Shown: positions 34,694 to 47,400, numbered from the stretch's first letter. The stretch: 64,000 nucleotides of DNA from Littorina saxatilis (GCF_037325665.1 NC_090253.1:17346199-17410198); one strand, 5' to 3'. The notes: a model not told the origin generated them from the letters alone. A program made the numbers and translations.

Positions 34694-34920
34694 AAACACA
34701 CACACAGGTAGCTAACAAACAAAACAATGGAATATATGCATAGCTCATTTCATCTGCATCTGTTTCACATATACATGTATTCACTGATACATGTACATTT
34801 ACATACTGTGCAAACCATACACAGACATTCTGTTTCGCTTAAAATCATTTTGCAGTCCCTTGATCAAAAGAAGTCAGACACATGAATCGATCTAGGCTTT
34901 CAGAGTGTCACAAGAATGCG
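33731..34920. other. Non-coding DNA with TG/AC runs
   Basis: TG run at 34444-34468 and AC runs at 34640-34705. A minus-strand open frame at 33810-34061 has no recognisable domain. I see no gene. Confidence 0.45.
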
Positions 34921-34929
34921 TTATAGGCC

Positions 34930-35702
34930 CATTGCAGAAACTCAAGTTAACAACAGCATTTCTACTCGGCGCGCGCGGTATGAGAATCACGGGTCGTAAC
35001 TCTCTGGAATTGGTCATCCGCCGCCATGTTGGATGCCTTGCACGATCTCTGACAGTGCTTGAGCGTTGGGTGGCGACTCGACAAAAGTGAAAATGACACG
35101 TTGTGTGGCCAAAAACTGCAGTCAGCAGGCACACTTTAGGATCCCTAAAGTTGTTTACCATCAGGGTGACAACTGGAAGGAAGTTACTGAGCGGAGAAGA
35201 CGATTATAACTGGTTATTTTTTGCTGTGTGCAGTGCGCTAATCAACAATTGTCCATCGGTTGTGCCTTTAGAGTGAACACTGTGATAGGATGCTTTGAAA
35301 ATTATACTTTGCAGTAGTTACCTGAGCTGCATTGTACCTCATTTGCCTGTCTTGAGAGCTTTATCTTGTGAATTTTGGTGCACTGTCTGCATGGTCATTT
35401 GAGATAAAGAATAAATAAATGAATATAATAATGTATTCTTGCTTTACTTTTTATGTTGTGCTGTTGTGTTAAAAAGGCAGATCCCCTTTGGACTCATGCA
35501 TGCACAGTTTTCTTCATTTTGTCTGCATACACAGTGAAATACGCAAAAAGAACAAGAGTGCAATGAAGAAAACTAACAAAGACGGCATCCAATATGGCGG
35601 CGCGAAGAGAGTATGAGCGGAGTTGTGCCCCTTAGGGCCAAAGCTAGCCGATCCATTTGATAACGTCACGCCGAGTAAGAAGAATGAATTGGACCTATAT
35701 GT
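34930..35702. mobile_element. P-element-like transposon relic
   Basis: The ends are loosely inverted: 'ttataggcccattgcag' ... 'tactcggcg' and 'ccgccgccatgttggatgcc' on the left against 'atataggtccaattcattc', 'ttactcggcg' and 'gccgccatattggatgcc' (complement) on the right. A THAP-domain start lies between them. Most of a transposase gene is missing. Confidence 0.5.
35093..35209 (+). pseudogene. THAP-domain N-terminus, isolated
   Basis: 38 codons begin MTRCVAKNCSQQAHFRIPKV and continue HQGDNWKEVTERRRRL. The Cys-x4-Cys, the RIPK (usual RFPK) and the following Trp fit the first half of a THAP zinc finger, as in P-element transposases and host THAP proteins. A stop follows and the second Cys/His half is missing. 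It is probably a transposon remnant; a first exon of a host THAP gene is possible but no donor is evident. Confidence 0.6.
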
Positions 35703-37327
35703 TTGTTTCTCATAGATCTTCAGCGTTTGCTACTTTGCCATGAATGCTTACATGGATTTTTCATTGTTCAACCTATTCCACACATACAACCCTTTCAAGG
35801 TTTGCTGCATGTTTTCTGTTCGTCTGTGTCCAATAGCAACCGTGGCATGCTGCTTTTGCTCTTTATAAGTGACCATGAGATCTTTAGCGAGCTTTAATGA
35901 TTTAAGCTGAATATGCTGTGCGTTGGATGGCGGTACAACCAAATACACACATACTGTCCCCCCTTTTTCTCTCTCAATGTCGCCTACACATATACAAAGT
36001 CTCTTTGTCTTCGTCTTTAACAACGAAAGAAGGAGGAAATGGATAGTGTAAGGTATGCTCATACATGTTGTAGTTTTTTTGATTGTATACATTATCTTTT
36101 GTTCATATTTGACTGATATTTTCCATTTATGTTCATCAATTCATAATTGTTACAATTTCTTGCTGCCATTACACATGTTCATCACTAAAGTGACAATAAA
36201 TGTAAAAACATTGTAACTTCTGGAGAAGTTGCTTCGGTATTGGTGAACAATACAAAACAAAACAAGGAAACATTTAATGTTCCCAAAATGAAAATGTCAC
36301 AAAACTTAATGAATATTAAAAGCTCAAGTATCCCTTTATTTGTTCATTTGATCCTGCACAGCCTTTTAAATATATAGAATTTACCATACAAATATTGCAT
36401 GGATTGACATAAAATGAATATCATTTCATTTCACGCTTACATACAAAGAGCACAATATTGATTATTTTAAAAATTAAAAGGAACAATATGGCATGCAGGT
36501 AGAGAGAGACCACAGGCACCCAACACAAGGTGGCTGGGGGCTGCTGGGTGACGTGGGCTCTCCTGCATAATGCAACTACTACTGCTACAGAGTAAAAGTA
36601 GACACGTGTCATGTGCCTGTGGGATAGATCTTTCCCATTCCTGAAACATATTAGTTCAAAATATTTCTTGTGCTAGCATTTTTCACCTTCAGTAAAATCA
36701 TTTCATAATTCTTAACAAAACAAAAGGTCTTTCACATTATTTCTATTAAAGTTTTCCTCAGCCTAATATAAATTGGACAGTTGTAAAAAATGAAGCAGAG
36801 AGAGGCACTGCGTAACTTCAATATGCTAGAAACAGTTGCACAAGAAGTTTAATATAAAAAAAAAGGATCAAGAAATATTGCTGCTGTAGCCTGACAGTAG
36901 ATGCGCTGCTGCAAACAATATGCCCTTACTTTTACTTTCATTATAAAGCAAGGAGCCTGCCTAGACATTTAAATTTAAAAACAGAAAGAAAGAAAGAAAG
37001 AAAGAAAGAGAAAGAACTCCAGAATTTTTTTTAAAATTTGAGGCACCCTGTCGAGTATTACTGGGTATTATGGAAGGTGATATATATACAATTGAATAAA
37101 AGAACAAAATATGTTTGAAACTATGATTTGAAGCTGATCTGAGAAAACGTTCTTTCTACAAATCTGTGAGTTGTGACTTTTTTAATTTGTTCAAACGGCA
37201 CTGAGTTTAATAAAAAAAACATAGGAAACACAGCAGTCTCTCTATTCCATGACTTCCCTAAAACCTGAGAAAAACCTGAGAGGGACTCCTACAACAAAGG
37301 CAAGTTTTCAAACTAAGTATAGGAAGA
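35703..37327. other. MUL1 downstream region
   Basis: AT-rich. TTTATT at 36335-36340 (AATAAA on the minus strand) could be a distal MUL1 poly(A) signal. An AAAG run is at 36983-37014. No gene was recognised. Confidence 0.4.
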
Positions 37328-37698
37328 TTCTTTCTTTCTTTATTTGGTGTTTAACGTCGTTTTCAACCACGAAGGTTATATCACGACGGGGAAAGGGGGG
37401 GAGATGGGATAGAGCCACTTGTTAATTGTTTCTTGTTCACAAAAGCACTAATCAAAAAATTGCTCCAGGGGCTTGCAACGTAGTACAATATATTACCTTA
37501 CTGGGAGAATGCAAGTTTCCAGTACAAAGGACTTAACATTTCTTACATACTGCTTGACTAAAATCTTTACAAACATTGACCATATTCTATACAAGAAACA
37601 CTTAACAAGGGTAAAAGGAGAAACAGAATCCGTTAGTCGCCTCTTACGACATGCTGGGGAGCATCGGGTAAATTCTTCCCCCTAACCCGCGGGGGGGA
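37328..37698 (-). mobile_element. SINE with AAATAAAGAAAG tail
   Basis: Minus-strand copy of the family at 53151, with the 'ccgcgggttagggggaagaa'-type start and the CGTC-GATATAACC end. The target-site duplication AGTATAGGAAGA (37316-37327) is matched with one difference at 37699-37710. It lies about 110 bp beyond the MUL1 stop, so it is probably in the 3' UTR. Confidence 0.85.
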
Positions 37699-37805
37699 AG
37701 TACAGGAAGAGGGGGGTCAAAGAAAACAAGGTCTTGTAATGGAGAACGTCTTAAACCAGAGGGGCTTGGAACGAAGCTTTCAATGTATCTGTACAGCGCA
37801 AACAC

Positions 37806-39219
37806 CTAAGGCCTGTAGACGGGCAGAAAGCGCTCAATAACATCTCTGCAAACAGGGCACTTGTGGGGCTGAGGCAGAAGCTGGGCACAGTCAGAACACA
37901 TGGAAATATGCCCGCAGTCCAAGGTCACCACCTCACGGGGGTGAGATAAGCACACCACACACGAATCATCTTCGCCTCTCGCCGTCGGCTCGCGAGCTTC
38001 TCCGCGTCGCCTGAGCGCACTGCGTCGAATCTCATCAAAGTCCTTCTGCGTTTTCTTCAGTTCCAGATACCTCTTGGCCAGCCGCCAGATCATGAAGCCG
38101 ATCAAACTGGTGGCCACCACGCCGAAAATGACGGTGAAGATCTTGAGGGTCAAGGACTGACTCTGCAGCTTCTTGATCAGCTGGTTTTTGCTGAGCTGGG
38201 TGAGGAAGTACTTGGCGCTGTCTGTCTCCGGTGGTCTGATCTTGACTCGGCCATCCTCCAGGAAGATCTCGCCGATGCCCATCAGGCTGGTCCCCACAAC
38301 CAACATCTCCTCTGTCTCCTGGATACCTCGGCACACCTGTGAACAATGCAATCGTCACATATTTTATGAATTATCACTAGAATAATTTACTCTTCTGCAT
38401 TTCTGAACACTACAGAAACAAAAGTGAAAGCCATGGAGTATTGCTATCATAAAGAAGGGGGGAAACGCAAAACAAAACAAGCAATAAAACAAGTCGCGTA
38501 AGGCGAAAATACAACATTTAGTCAAGTAGCTGTCGAACTCACAGAATGAAACTAAACGCAATGCAACGCAGCAAGACCGTATACTCGTAACATCGTCAGT
38601 CCACCGCTCACGGCAAAGGCAGTGAAATTGACAAGAAGAGCGGGGTAGTAGTTGCGCTGAGAACGATAGCACGCTTTTCTGTACCTCTCTTCGTTTTAAC
38701 TTTCTGAGCGTGTTTTTAATCCAAACATATCATATCTATATGTTTTTGGAATCAGGAACCGACAAGGAATAAGATGAAAGTGTTTTTAAATTGATTTCGA
38801 CAATTTAATTTTGATAATAATTTTTATATATTTAATTTTCAGAGCTTGTTTTTAATCCAAATATAACATATTTATATGTTTTTGGAATCAGCAAATGATG
38901 GAGAATAAGATGAACATAAATTTGGATCGTTTTATAAAAGAAATATTTTTTTTACAATTTTCAGATTTTTAATGACCAAAGTTATTAATTAATTTTTAAG
39001 CCACGACGCTGAAATGCAATATCGAAATCCGGGCTTCGTCGAACAATACTTGACCAAAATTTCAACCAATTTGGTTGAAAAATGAGGGCGTGACAGTGCC
39101 GCCTCAACTTTCACGAAAAGCCGGATATGACGTCATCAAAGACATTTATCAAAAAAATGAAACCCAGGAACTTTCATGTCAAATTTCATAAAGATCGGTC
39201 CAGTAGTTTAGTCTGAATC

Positions 39220-39276
<57 letters not shown>

Positions 39277-42200
39277 ACACACATACACACACACATACAC
39301 CACAACCCTCGTCTCGATTCCCCCCTCGATGTTAAAACATTTAGTCATAACTTGACTAAATGTAAAAACAGAAAAGATGAAATGCACTAGAGTCAACAGC
39401 CACTGTGATTGTCGTACTGCATAAAACAAGTGTCTTGTATCGAGTGCCTGTTCCCAGAACCGTGCAGCGCGTCAGTTAACAAAAATTACGGCACAAAACT
39501 GCTCCAGAAATCAAACACAAACACCTCACCTAAAACTTATTCTCACTCTATCACACAGTTTAGACTAAGTACTTACTGACGGCAACATAAATAAAAACAC
39601 AGTTGGTGGCTGCTATCAACATTGAGTGTGGTTAGAAAATGGTACACAACGCGCACATTCTGGTTTTTTCAAGAGGAACAAAGAAGCACGTGTTAATATG
39701 AGTGATAATTATCAGTATTACTACAAAATCAAACAAAATCCGGCTCGCGGCGCGGAAGGGAAGAGTTCGACTATAATTAGCCCGCCAGCTGCGAACTAGC
39801 GCTGGCAGACTTCAGCTGAGAAGGCAAAAATCCCAGTAGAATAGAATACAGTGTTAGGTGAATCCTATTCAAGTTTAGGTAACGTTTTAGCCGCATCTTT
39901 TCATAAGCCGCAATGCGATTTTTAAAAAAAAATATGGTAACTGGCAAGTAGAAATGTTCATCTACTCGCCAAATGCGAGTAAAGTTGCTGAAACAAATGT
40001 ATGGTTTGGCGGGTAAAATTTGCTCTCTGGCTAGTACATTTAGCACCATTTTTTTTTAACTTTCAGGGCTGCTGAAATTCTTCTTCCATTGTTCTCTGTC
40101 TAATTCTACCATTATTTAATCTCCAGTATTACTGCACACTGATCCATAGGAACGTGAAAGTCAAACTGACAGGCAGGGATGCTTATAATACTCTTAATCT
40201 CACCTCCCCAAAGATTCTGTCGATGCCAGCTTGCACCGCTGATGTCTTGTGGGGGATGAACTGATTGTGAGTGACTTCGAGGTCCTCCAAAAGACCCTCT
40301 GCTTCTGTTGCCTCGGTAACCAGTATCAAGTGACCAGTGTCGCTGTCTCTGAGAGCAAAAGGAGCAACATCAAGCGTGTCTCGCAGCACTTTCTTCATGT
40401 CTGCCCTGTGTATGAAAAAAAGAAGATAAGAAAACCTTAGTGTCCATTTTCATATTATACATAAACATGGACATTTTGGAATCCTTTTGATTGGTCTTGA
40501 TGGTGTTCTAAAAAGCTTTGCCAATTGTCTTTGCAAGGCTACAATGGTCACTAAAATGATCATATATTCTCCAGACATGTAATAATAATAATAATAATAA
40601 TAAATAACTTTTCTATAGCGCGAGTCCCATCAATTGGCTCCAGGCGCTTTACAAATTCATTATAGAATAAACTAGCACAAATCAACAAGCATACAAAACA
40701 TACATTTAACTGAGACATAACACCAAGAACCCAAGCACTAAGCAAAAACTTAGCGTACAATGTTTAAAAGTACACACACACGCACACACACATGCGCGCA
40801 CGCACAAAGATACCATTAACAAATAGACCATAAAGCACATACAGGGTAGAGAGTTCCAAAACAGAATAGAGTTGTGGAGAGTCTACTCAGGCTAAGCAAA
40901 GGCTTTACGAAACAGGTATGTTTTGAGTTGTGTTTTGAAGGAGGAAAGGCTGCTGGAGTCACGGATAGAACTTGGAAGCGAGTTCCAGACGGTCGGAATC
41001 TGGTACCTAAAGGTTCTTTCACCAAAGGTCTTGGTCCTGGTTTTGGGGATGCGAAGGAGTTTTTCAGAGGAGGATCTGAGAGAACGGGATGGCTCGTAGA
41101 TACTGAGGGAATGGGACAAATAGGGGGGAAGTGTTTTCTCAAAACAGCGGTACCCTAACAGAGCCAGCTTGTACTCGATTCTATACTTCATAGGAAGCCA
41201 GTGAAGGGTGGTAAGTAGGGGAGTGACATGGTCTTTCTTAGACTTCTGCAGAATGAGCCTTGCAGCACTGTTCTGGACTCTCTGTAAGCGATCAAGTTCT
41301 TCAGTGGGGAGGCTAGCAAGCAATGAGTTACAGTAGTCAAGTCGACTCAGGATCAGTGAGGAAACAAGTTGAACAGTGGCTTGGAGGGTCAGGAATGATC
41401 TAACAGAGAACATCTTGCGTAACTCAAAGCAGGCACATTTACAAACATAACTAATGTGTTGTTGCATGGTCAAAGCAGAATCCAGGTACACGTCTAGGCC
41501 CTTAACGGTGGTTTGGCATACGATCTGAGTGTTGCCTATGGTCAGAGAAGTACAGTCAGTCTGATTCAAAGCATGCTGTAAACCTGACAGCATCACCTCA
41601 GTCTTTGAGTCATTCAGCTTGAGTTTATTGTCTATCATCCAGTCCTTGACTGCCTCAATACAGTGTTCAGTGTTTTGAACCACTTTTGGAAAATCACTGG
41701 GGGGAGCAGAATCTTCTATTTGGGTGTCGTCGGCATACTTGTGGTGTTCGCAGCCATGCCTCGAGATGACGTCAGATAGGTCCTGTGTGTATAGTGTAAA
41801 CAGAACCGGGCCTAGAACAGAGCCCTGAGGTACTCCGTGCTTCAGGGGAACAGGGGATGATTCTTTTTGACCTATTTGTACTCTTTGAAAGCGTTCAGAG
41901 AGATATGACACGAACCACTGGAAGGCTTTGTCGGCAATTCCAAACGTGAACTGTAGTCTCTTTAGGAGGACGTCGTGGTCGATGGTGTCAAATGCCGCCG
42001 AGAGGTCCAAGAGTGCGAGCACAGACACTTCCTTGTTGTCAGCACTGGTCAGCAGCTTGTCAGTTACGTAAAGAAGAGCGGTTTCTGTGCTATGATTTTT
42101 CTTGTATGCGGACTGATGGACGTCCAAAAGATCATTACTCAGCAGATGTTCTTGGAGCTGCGCTAGCACACACTTTTCTAACAGCTTGGTCAGAAAGGGT

Positions 42201-43488
42201 AAGTTTGAAATGGGTCTATAGTTCTTTAAGCACTCCGTGTCTAGGCCTGGCTTTTTTAGAAGTGGTGTTATGACTGCCTCTTTAAACTGTGCAGGCACAG
42301 ACCCAGACTGAAGAGAAAGGTTTAAGATTCTCGTTACAACAGGAACAAGAAAATCCAGGCAAGTTTTCATGAGTGACGTGGGAATGGGGTCAAGTGTGCA
42401 GGATTTTGGAGCACATTTTGAAATAAGTTCAAAAACAAACTTCTCAGAAACAGGGCTAAACCGTGTAAGGGGGGGTCCCTGAAAATGCGGCGAAGGACAT
42501 TTGTGTTTTGGATGAGTCGAGACCTTTGCGAATGTCAGAGATCTTCTGGTCAAAGAAATTGCTGAAAGTCTCGGGGAGTTCTGATGGGGGAATCAAGATT
42601 TGCAACCCATGAAATGATTCCTACTACGGGTGCAATGGCCTTGTGGTTAAGATGTAGGCCTTCCATGTGGAAGGTTTGGGGTTGAAATCCCAGGCGAGGC
42701 GGGAGAGTTAAGGGTGGACATTTGACCAGTCTTCCAGGTCAACAGTGCTAATCTCCCTTCTTGTGTACAAGCAAAAACGTACAGGACCATGCATGCACAG
42801 TTAAGATCCTGTAATCCACGTAAGAATTCGGTAGGTTACAAAAACACAAAAACAACCCCCCAAAACGGAGTCTGGCTGCCTAAATTGCAGGTAGAAAAGC
42901 AATCATACGAGTAAAAAAAGCTCGCTCATGCAAATCATGAGTGTGGTAGTTGCAGCCCATGAACACAGGAGAAGAAGAATAATTCCTACCAGAATCCTTG
43001 AGTCCTCTTTGACTTGTGCTCCACAAGGGCAGTGTGCAGGACGACACCCTGCTTCATACTGTTCCTGGTGCTGAAAATCTTGCCCAGGTCTGCCACCAGC
43101 CCCTCCACTGCTGCGTATGCGATGCAATGGTCATCTTTCAGCACCAGCCTCTTCTCCAGCTCACTGCCCAGCTTTACAGTCTCTGCCCCCTGTTGAGGAG
43201 CAGTTTAAGTTTGAACATGATCATAATGTGCAAATGAAAAGACACAAATCCTGTGTAACTGCATAACAGAGTAGCAAAATTATTCATAATGTAATGAGGG
43301 TTTGAATCGCTGGTAAGAGTTAATTACCCAGTGAACTGTGAAGTCACTAGGTTAAATTGACTGTTTGTTCATAAATGTACATGTATGTGTGTGTAAGTGA
43401 TAAAGTGTTGAGTGCTTGTTCGTGTGTGTGTGTATGTGTCAAGTGCTTGTTCGTGTGTTTGTGTGTGTGTGTGTGTGTGTGGGTGTGG

Positions 43489-43557
<69 letters not shown>

Positions 43558-43994
43558 TATACATGTAGTATAATGTATTTTACACTTGTTTATACTTTCG
43601 TTTTGACAACTATACATACTATTAAATAGTAATACTATACATAGTACTGTCAGTTGACAGCTGTCATCCGGCAACTAAAAGGCTGATCATTTAAGAGGAT
43701 AATAACGCATATTTGACATTAGACACGTCATTTACTGTGGATGATTCTCTACTTACAACGCATCAAACCAAACCAAAGGGTGTAGTCTGTAGAACGAAAA
43801 GAATTAAGAGACAGTAACTGAGTACTGAAATTATCCGGGTAAATTTCATCAGCAGTTATGTTAGACGTTACAACTCTTACTTGAATCTGAGATACAGTCA
43901 CATTTTTGTTCCTGTAAACAGCATACAACACAGCAGCAATAATTCCAGACATCGAGCCCCCAAGGGCTAGCAACGTATCCGATGTTTCAAGCAT
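37806..43994 (-). CDS. MUL1: MUL1/MAPL, mitochondrial E3 ubiquitin ligase 1, complete
   Basis: MUL1 sits in the mitochondrial outer membrane and attaches ubiquitin or SUMO to partners such as mitofusin and DRP1. Minus-strand exons: 43994-43881, 43189-42990, 40405-40204 and 38336-37806 (TAG), all with AG/GT borders and matching phases, giving 348 aa (human 352). The first membrane segment is at about residues 9-27 (LALGGSMSGIIAAVLYAVY). The intermembrane BAM/GIDE region runs about 40-260 and contains GIQETEEMLVVGTSLMG. The second membrane segment is IFTVIFGVVATSLIGFMIW. The C-terminal C3HC4 RING has CVVC, CGHISMCSDC and CPVC, ending FLPVYRP. The two membrane segments place the RING in the cytosol. 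Exon 2's donor is bordered by a SINE, and the third intron carries a LINE. Confidence 0.95.
38489..39366. mobile_element. Non-autonomous element, family C, with internal AC run
   Basis: It starts ACAAGTCGCGTAAGGCGAAA and carries ACATTTAGTCAAG-type motifs near both ends. It includes two diverged internal copies of 'atgtttttggaatcagcaaa'-like sequence. An (AC)n run lies at 39226-39300. The second copy, in opposite orientation, is at 57083-57991. It lies in MUL1 intron 3. Confidence 0.8.
39367..40203. other. Rest of MUL1 intron 3
   Basis: No repeat or exon was recognised apart from ordinary AT-rich sequence. Confidence 0.4.
40578..42600 (-). mobile_element. LINE of the CR1/L2 group, 5'-truncated
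   Basis: The minus strand encodes most of a reverse transcriptase: [51 protein letters not shown], and the C-terminal VWNSLPSSIRDSSSLSSFK. About 553 codons are open (42553-40892). A frameshift near 42480 separates the upstream TFSNFFDQKISDIRKGLD part. The 3' end is an (ATT)n tail at 40580-40602. The 5' part with the endonuclease is missing, as usual for LINE insertions. It lies in MUL1 intron 2, in sense orientation with MUL1. Confidence 0.9.
42625..42981 (+). mobile_element. Diverged tRNA-headed SINE at the MUL1 exon 2 donor
   Basis: Head GGGTGCAATGGCCTTGTGGT with GGTTGAAATCCC as a decayed B box; the tail is AGGAGAAGAAGAAT. An exact 8-bp target-site duplication ATTCCTAC is at 42617-42624 and 42982-42989. 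The right duplication is the complement of the MUL1 exon 2 donor GTAGGAAT, so the insertion lies directly against the exon. Confidence 0.85.
43400..43552. repeat. TG and GA microsatellites
   Basis: TG-rich steps are followed by a pure (GA)n run of about 26 units at 43499-43552, in MUL1 intron 1. Confidence 0.95.
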
Positions 43995-44194
43995 CGTTGC
44001 AGCCGAGTTTTACAGTTGCAAGTTTTGCTGGAAAGTCACAACCGGGAAGGGACATCACTCTTCGAAGAAAAATCTGTCTGGAAGAGTTATTCATATAAGC
44101 TTATCCTTGAACGAAGACGAGACACTCGCAGGCGGGATTTTCAAGAATACAAGTTTCGACTGCGCTGTCTGTACTCCTTTGAATAAGTACTAAA
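43995..44194. promoter_or_regulatory. Shared head-to-head promoter of MUL1 and ERCC6L
   Basis: Only 200 bp separate the MUL1 start codon (minus) from the ERCC6L start codon (plus). No TATA box is evident. GGCGGGATTT at 44131-44140 resembles an E2F/CDE site, and TTTGAA at 44178-44183 and TTCGAA at 44061-44066 fit the CHR motif (TTYGAA) of mitotic genes. The gene order is seen directly; the site assignments are inference. Confidence 0.7.
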
Positions 44195-44426
44195 ATGTCG
44201 CGACACGAATCGGATGATGCAGATGTTGTTGCTGCCAGCAACAGACTAGCCAACCTTAGTGTCTGCGAGGGAGACAGATTTAAAAGTCCTCTGCAAGGTA
44301 ACATAGAAAAACGTGAACATTTGAAAATTGTATCGTATCGCATAATTTTGCATAGAATCTGATTCATCCCAAACATGTACCCACTACCTGACATAGTAAG
44401 ACGTTAAGCAAGTGTATTTTCATGAC

Positions 44427-44458
<32 letters not shown>

Positions 44459-47400
44459 CTTCAAAATTGAGGAAATCCCTGTACAGGGCAACTATGCTCA
44501 ATTCGGTTGGTGCGCCTAATTTCCCTAGACTCAGTAGCCTAGAGTGAAAGATAAATGGATACAGGATAGTGTACCTATGAAAATAAAAAAAAAGGGGTGG
44601 GTTGGTAGGCAAGCTATTGTTTTTCGCGATTTGCCCTGGCGCCCAGTTTCAAGCCCTGGGCTGAGGGGCTAGCCTACCACCCAGTGCTACGGGTCTAGCG
44701 CAGCAACTGGGCCCTGACGAAACAATACAAACAGGACGAACAAAATGGAGCAAGAGCGATAGATTCTACAGGTCTATATCTACTAATTATGGTCGGGAGG
44801 GATGGAGAGGGGAGATGGGTCTGGAGAGGGAGGGGGAGGAAATCTAGTGCTTAGGGTTGGGGTCCGATGCATGGGGGAAGGGTCTGGAGAGGGGGGGGGG
44901 GAATCTAGTGCGGAGGGGAGGGGCGGGGGAACAGAGGGAGTGGATTCTGACAGGGGGTGCTTATGAGCTCGCGTCTCGGAGCCAGGCCTCAACAATGGTC
45001 TTGGGGGGAGTCTGCGCTCACAGCCTCTTGGGGGATGGTATTCCAGAGGTGGATCGCTGACGGGAAGAACGATATTCTGTGGGAGTCAGTGCAGGACTGG
45101 GGGACCTGTAGTCTGGTGGTGTGCCCCCTGGTGGTGTGCCCCCTGGTGGTGTGTGCCCCCTGGTGGTGTGTGCCCCCTGGTGGTGTGCCCCCTGGTGGTG
45201 TGCCCCCTGGTTGATCTTGGGACCGGTGTCAGGGTGCCTTCCCTTGGGGCTACCTTGACCAGTCCACTCATGATTTTGTACATCATGGTGGCCTTAGTCG
45301 CGGTGCACCGTTGTGTGAGGGGGTCCAGCTTGAGAATGTAGACGAGATCCGTTGCACTACTGGTGGGTTTGAAGACGCCGTGCAGGATCCTCCTTGCGGA
45401 GCGTCGCTGCGTCATCTCCAGGCTGTTGGACAGGCTTTTCTGACGTGGGTCCCAGATTGGGGAAGCATACTCCAAGACCGGTCTCACCAGTCCCTTGTAG
45501 CAGGTGGTCTGAACAGGATGGGGGCAGCCCCTGAGGTTTTGGTAAACAAAGGCACTGGTCTTGTTTGGCCCTGCTGTGGTGGTATGAATATGCGCTCCCC
45601 ATGTCTTTTGTGAGCTCCACCCAAGGTACTTGGCCTTGTCCACCTTCTGCAGTGTTTCCCCATGAAGGGTGTATTTGGTGCAGAAATGGGATGAAATGCG
45701 CTGATATAGTATGGTGTCATCGGCCAAGAGATGGACTGATGTTGCTGATGTCGTTGATGTATACAAGAATCTGAGACTAAACCTCGTCGATGTTTTGTTG
45801 TCACTCTGAAACAGTGATTGAATCTGTCCAATCTTTTATTCTTTCTCTATTCATCATTACATATTACATTACATCACATGTGAATTGTGATGCTGCCCGA
45901 TGCTGTTTTCACTGTACTGCTAAGCTCTGGATTAGTGGAGATGAAATTGCCCATGGAAATATAGCATCAACAAGTTATGAGTATGATTCCTATGACTGTG
46001 AGTGTGGTCATAAGAAGACAATCTTATGTAACTGTGTCACTTGTCAGGTTTGCCATGAATCTCAAAGCGTTGACTCCATCTACTTCCATCGTTTCAGCTA
46101 TTTCACCGGACTCGCCTAGAATCAAGGCAACTGCCCCTCCACACCCTACAGCAGCAGACAAGTCATCATTCCGGGGAAGTTTGAAATCGTCGGGATCAGA
46201 GCTGGAATATGACAAGGACACTGAGGACAAAGTCCGCTTCAACAAGCTGGTGAAGAAGGCCAAGCATCTTGCTCAGGAGGGGAAAGTGCAGGAGGCTCTG
46301 GAGCTGAACAGACAGGCGCTACAAATCCACCATCATGAAAAACTGGCCAAGAGGATCGCGAAAATGGAGGTGAGAAAATGGTTTGGAGGAATTTATTACG
46401 CTGTTTTTGTGATGTGCATTGATTTATCAGAGCCAAACGTCAGAAAATTAGATTATTTTGCCTTTTCATGCTTACTATGTATGTATACTTTGTACTTTTT
46501 AAGCACAATAATGACAAGGAATTCACCGTCTTTTCTCAAGCTTTTCAACAAAAATACTACTTATAAAAGTTATACTAAATATGTTCTAAAACGTTTTTTA
46601 ATTTGATGACACTGAAAGCTTAAAGGCACAGTCAGCCTCCCGTAAACCATCACAGACACTGTCAAGATTTTACACACAGTACAAACACCCTTTCGTTTAA
46701 ACACTCACCGCTTGAGAACATTCTAGGTGCCCTTCGTAAAGAGCGAGCAATTTTCAAAGAATTTATTTTTGCGTGGCCAGCCACAACTGTACCACAACTT
46801 TTAAAATCTAAATAATAAATTGACAGCTTGTTACACAAACATTCTTACCATAAGCTTGAGTTTGTTGTTGATCCTTAACGTGTATTATGTTGAATTATCT
46901 ATGAATTGTTGAATAAACACTGTTTAAACCAAACATTCTTAAATCATAAAAGAATTTTTTTTTCATTAAGACAAGATCAGTACAATTCCATGTTTTGAAA
47001 GTTTGAAAAAAGAAAAGGCCTGAAACGTGTCACGCAAAACGTGTTTGGCGTAGCAGACGATAGTTCCTTTGAGCGGTCAACCGCCACCGCTCAGTTCGTG
47101 TGACTCGCAGCTGTTTGTTGCGTTTTAGATTCAGAGGTACACAATAACGTGCTATTGCAGATGAGCTTACAGCGAGTCGCATTGAAATCACAAACTGATG
47201 ACTAAATTGTGAAAAAAAGGAAAGTGGATCACACAGGTTCACGATGGCTCAGGGGTAAGATAAACCACGCAAAAGTAAATTCTTTGAAAATTGCTCGCTC
47301 TTTACGGAGGGCACCTAGGATGTTCTCAAGCGGTGAGAGTTTAAATGAAAGGGTGTTTGTACTGTGTGTAAAAGCCTGACAGTGTCTGTGATGGTTTACA

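Noticed and set aside
45977-46097. Upstream extension of ERCC6L exon 2 with an earlier acceptor at 46046-46047
   Set aside because: It would not match the phase left by exon 1 (CAA G); the acceptor at 46096-46097 keeps the frame.
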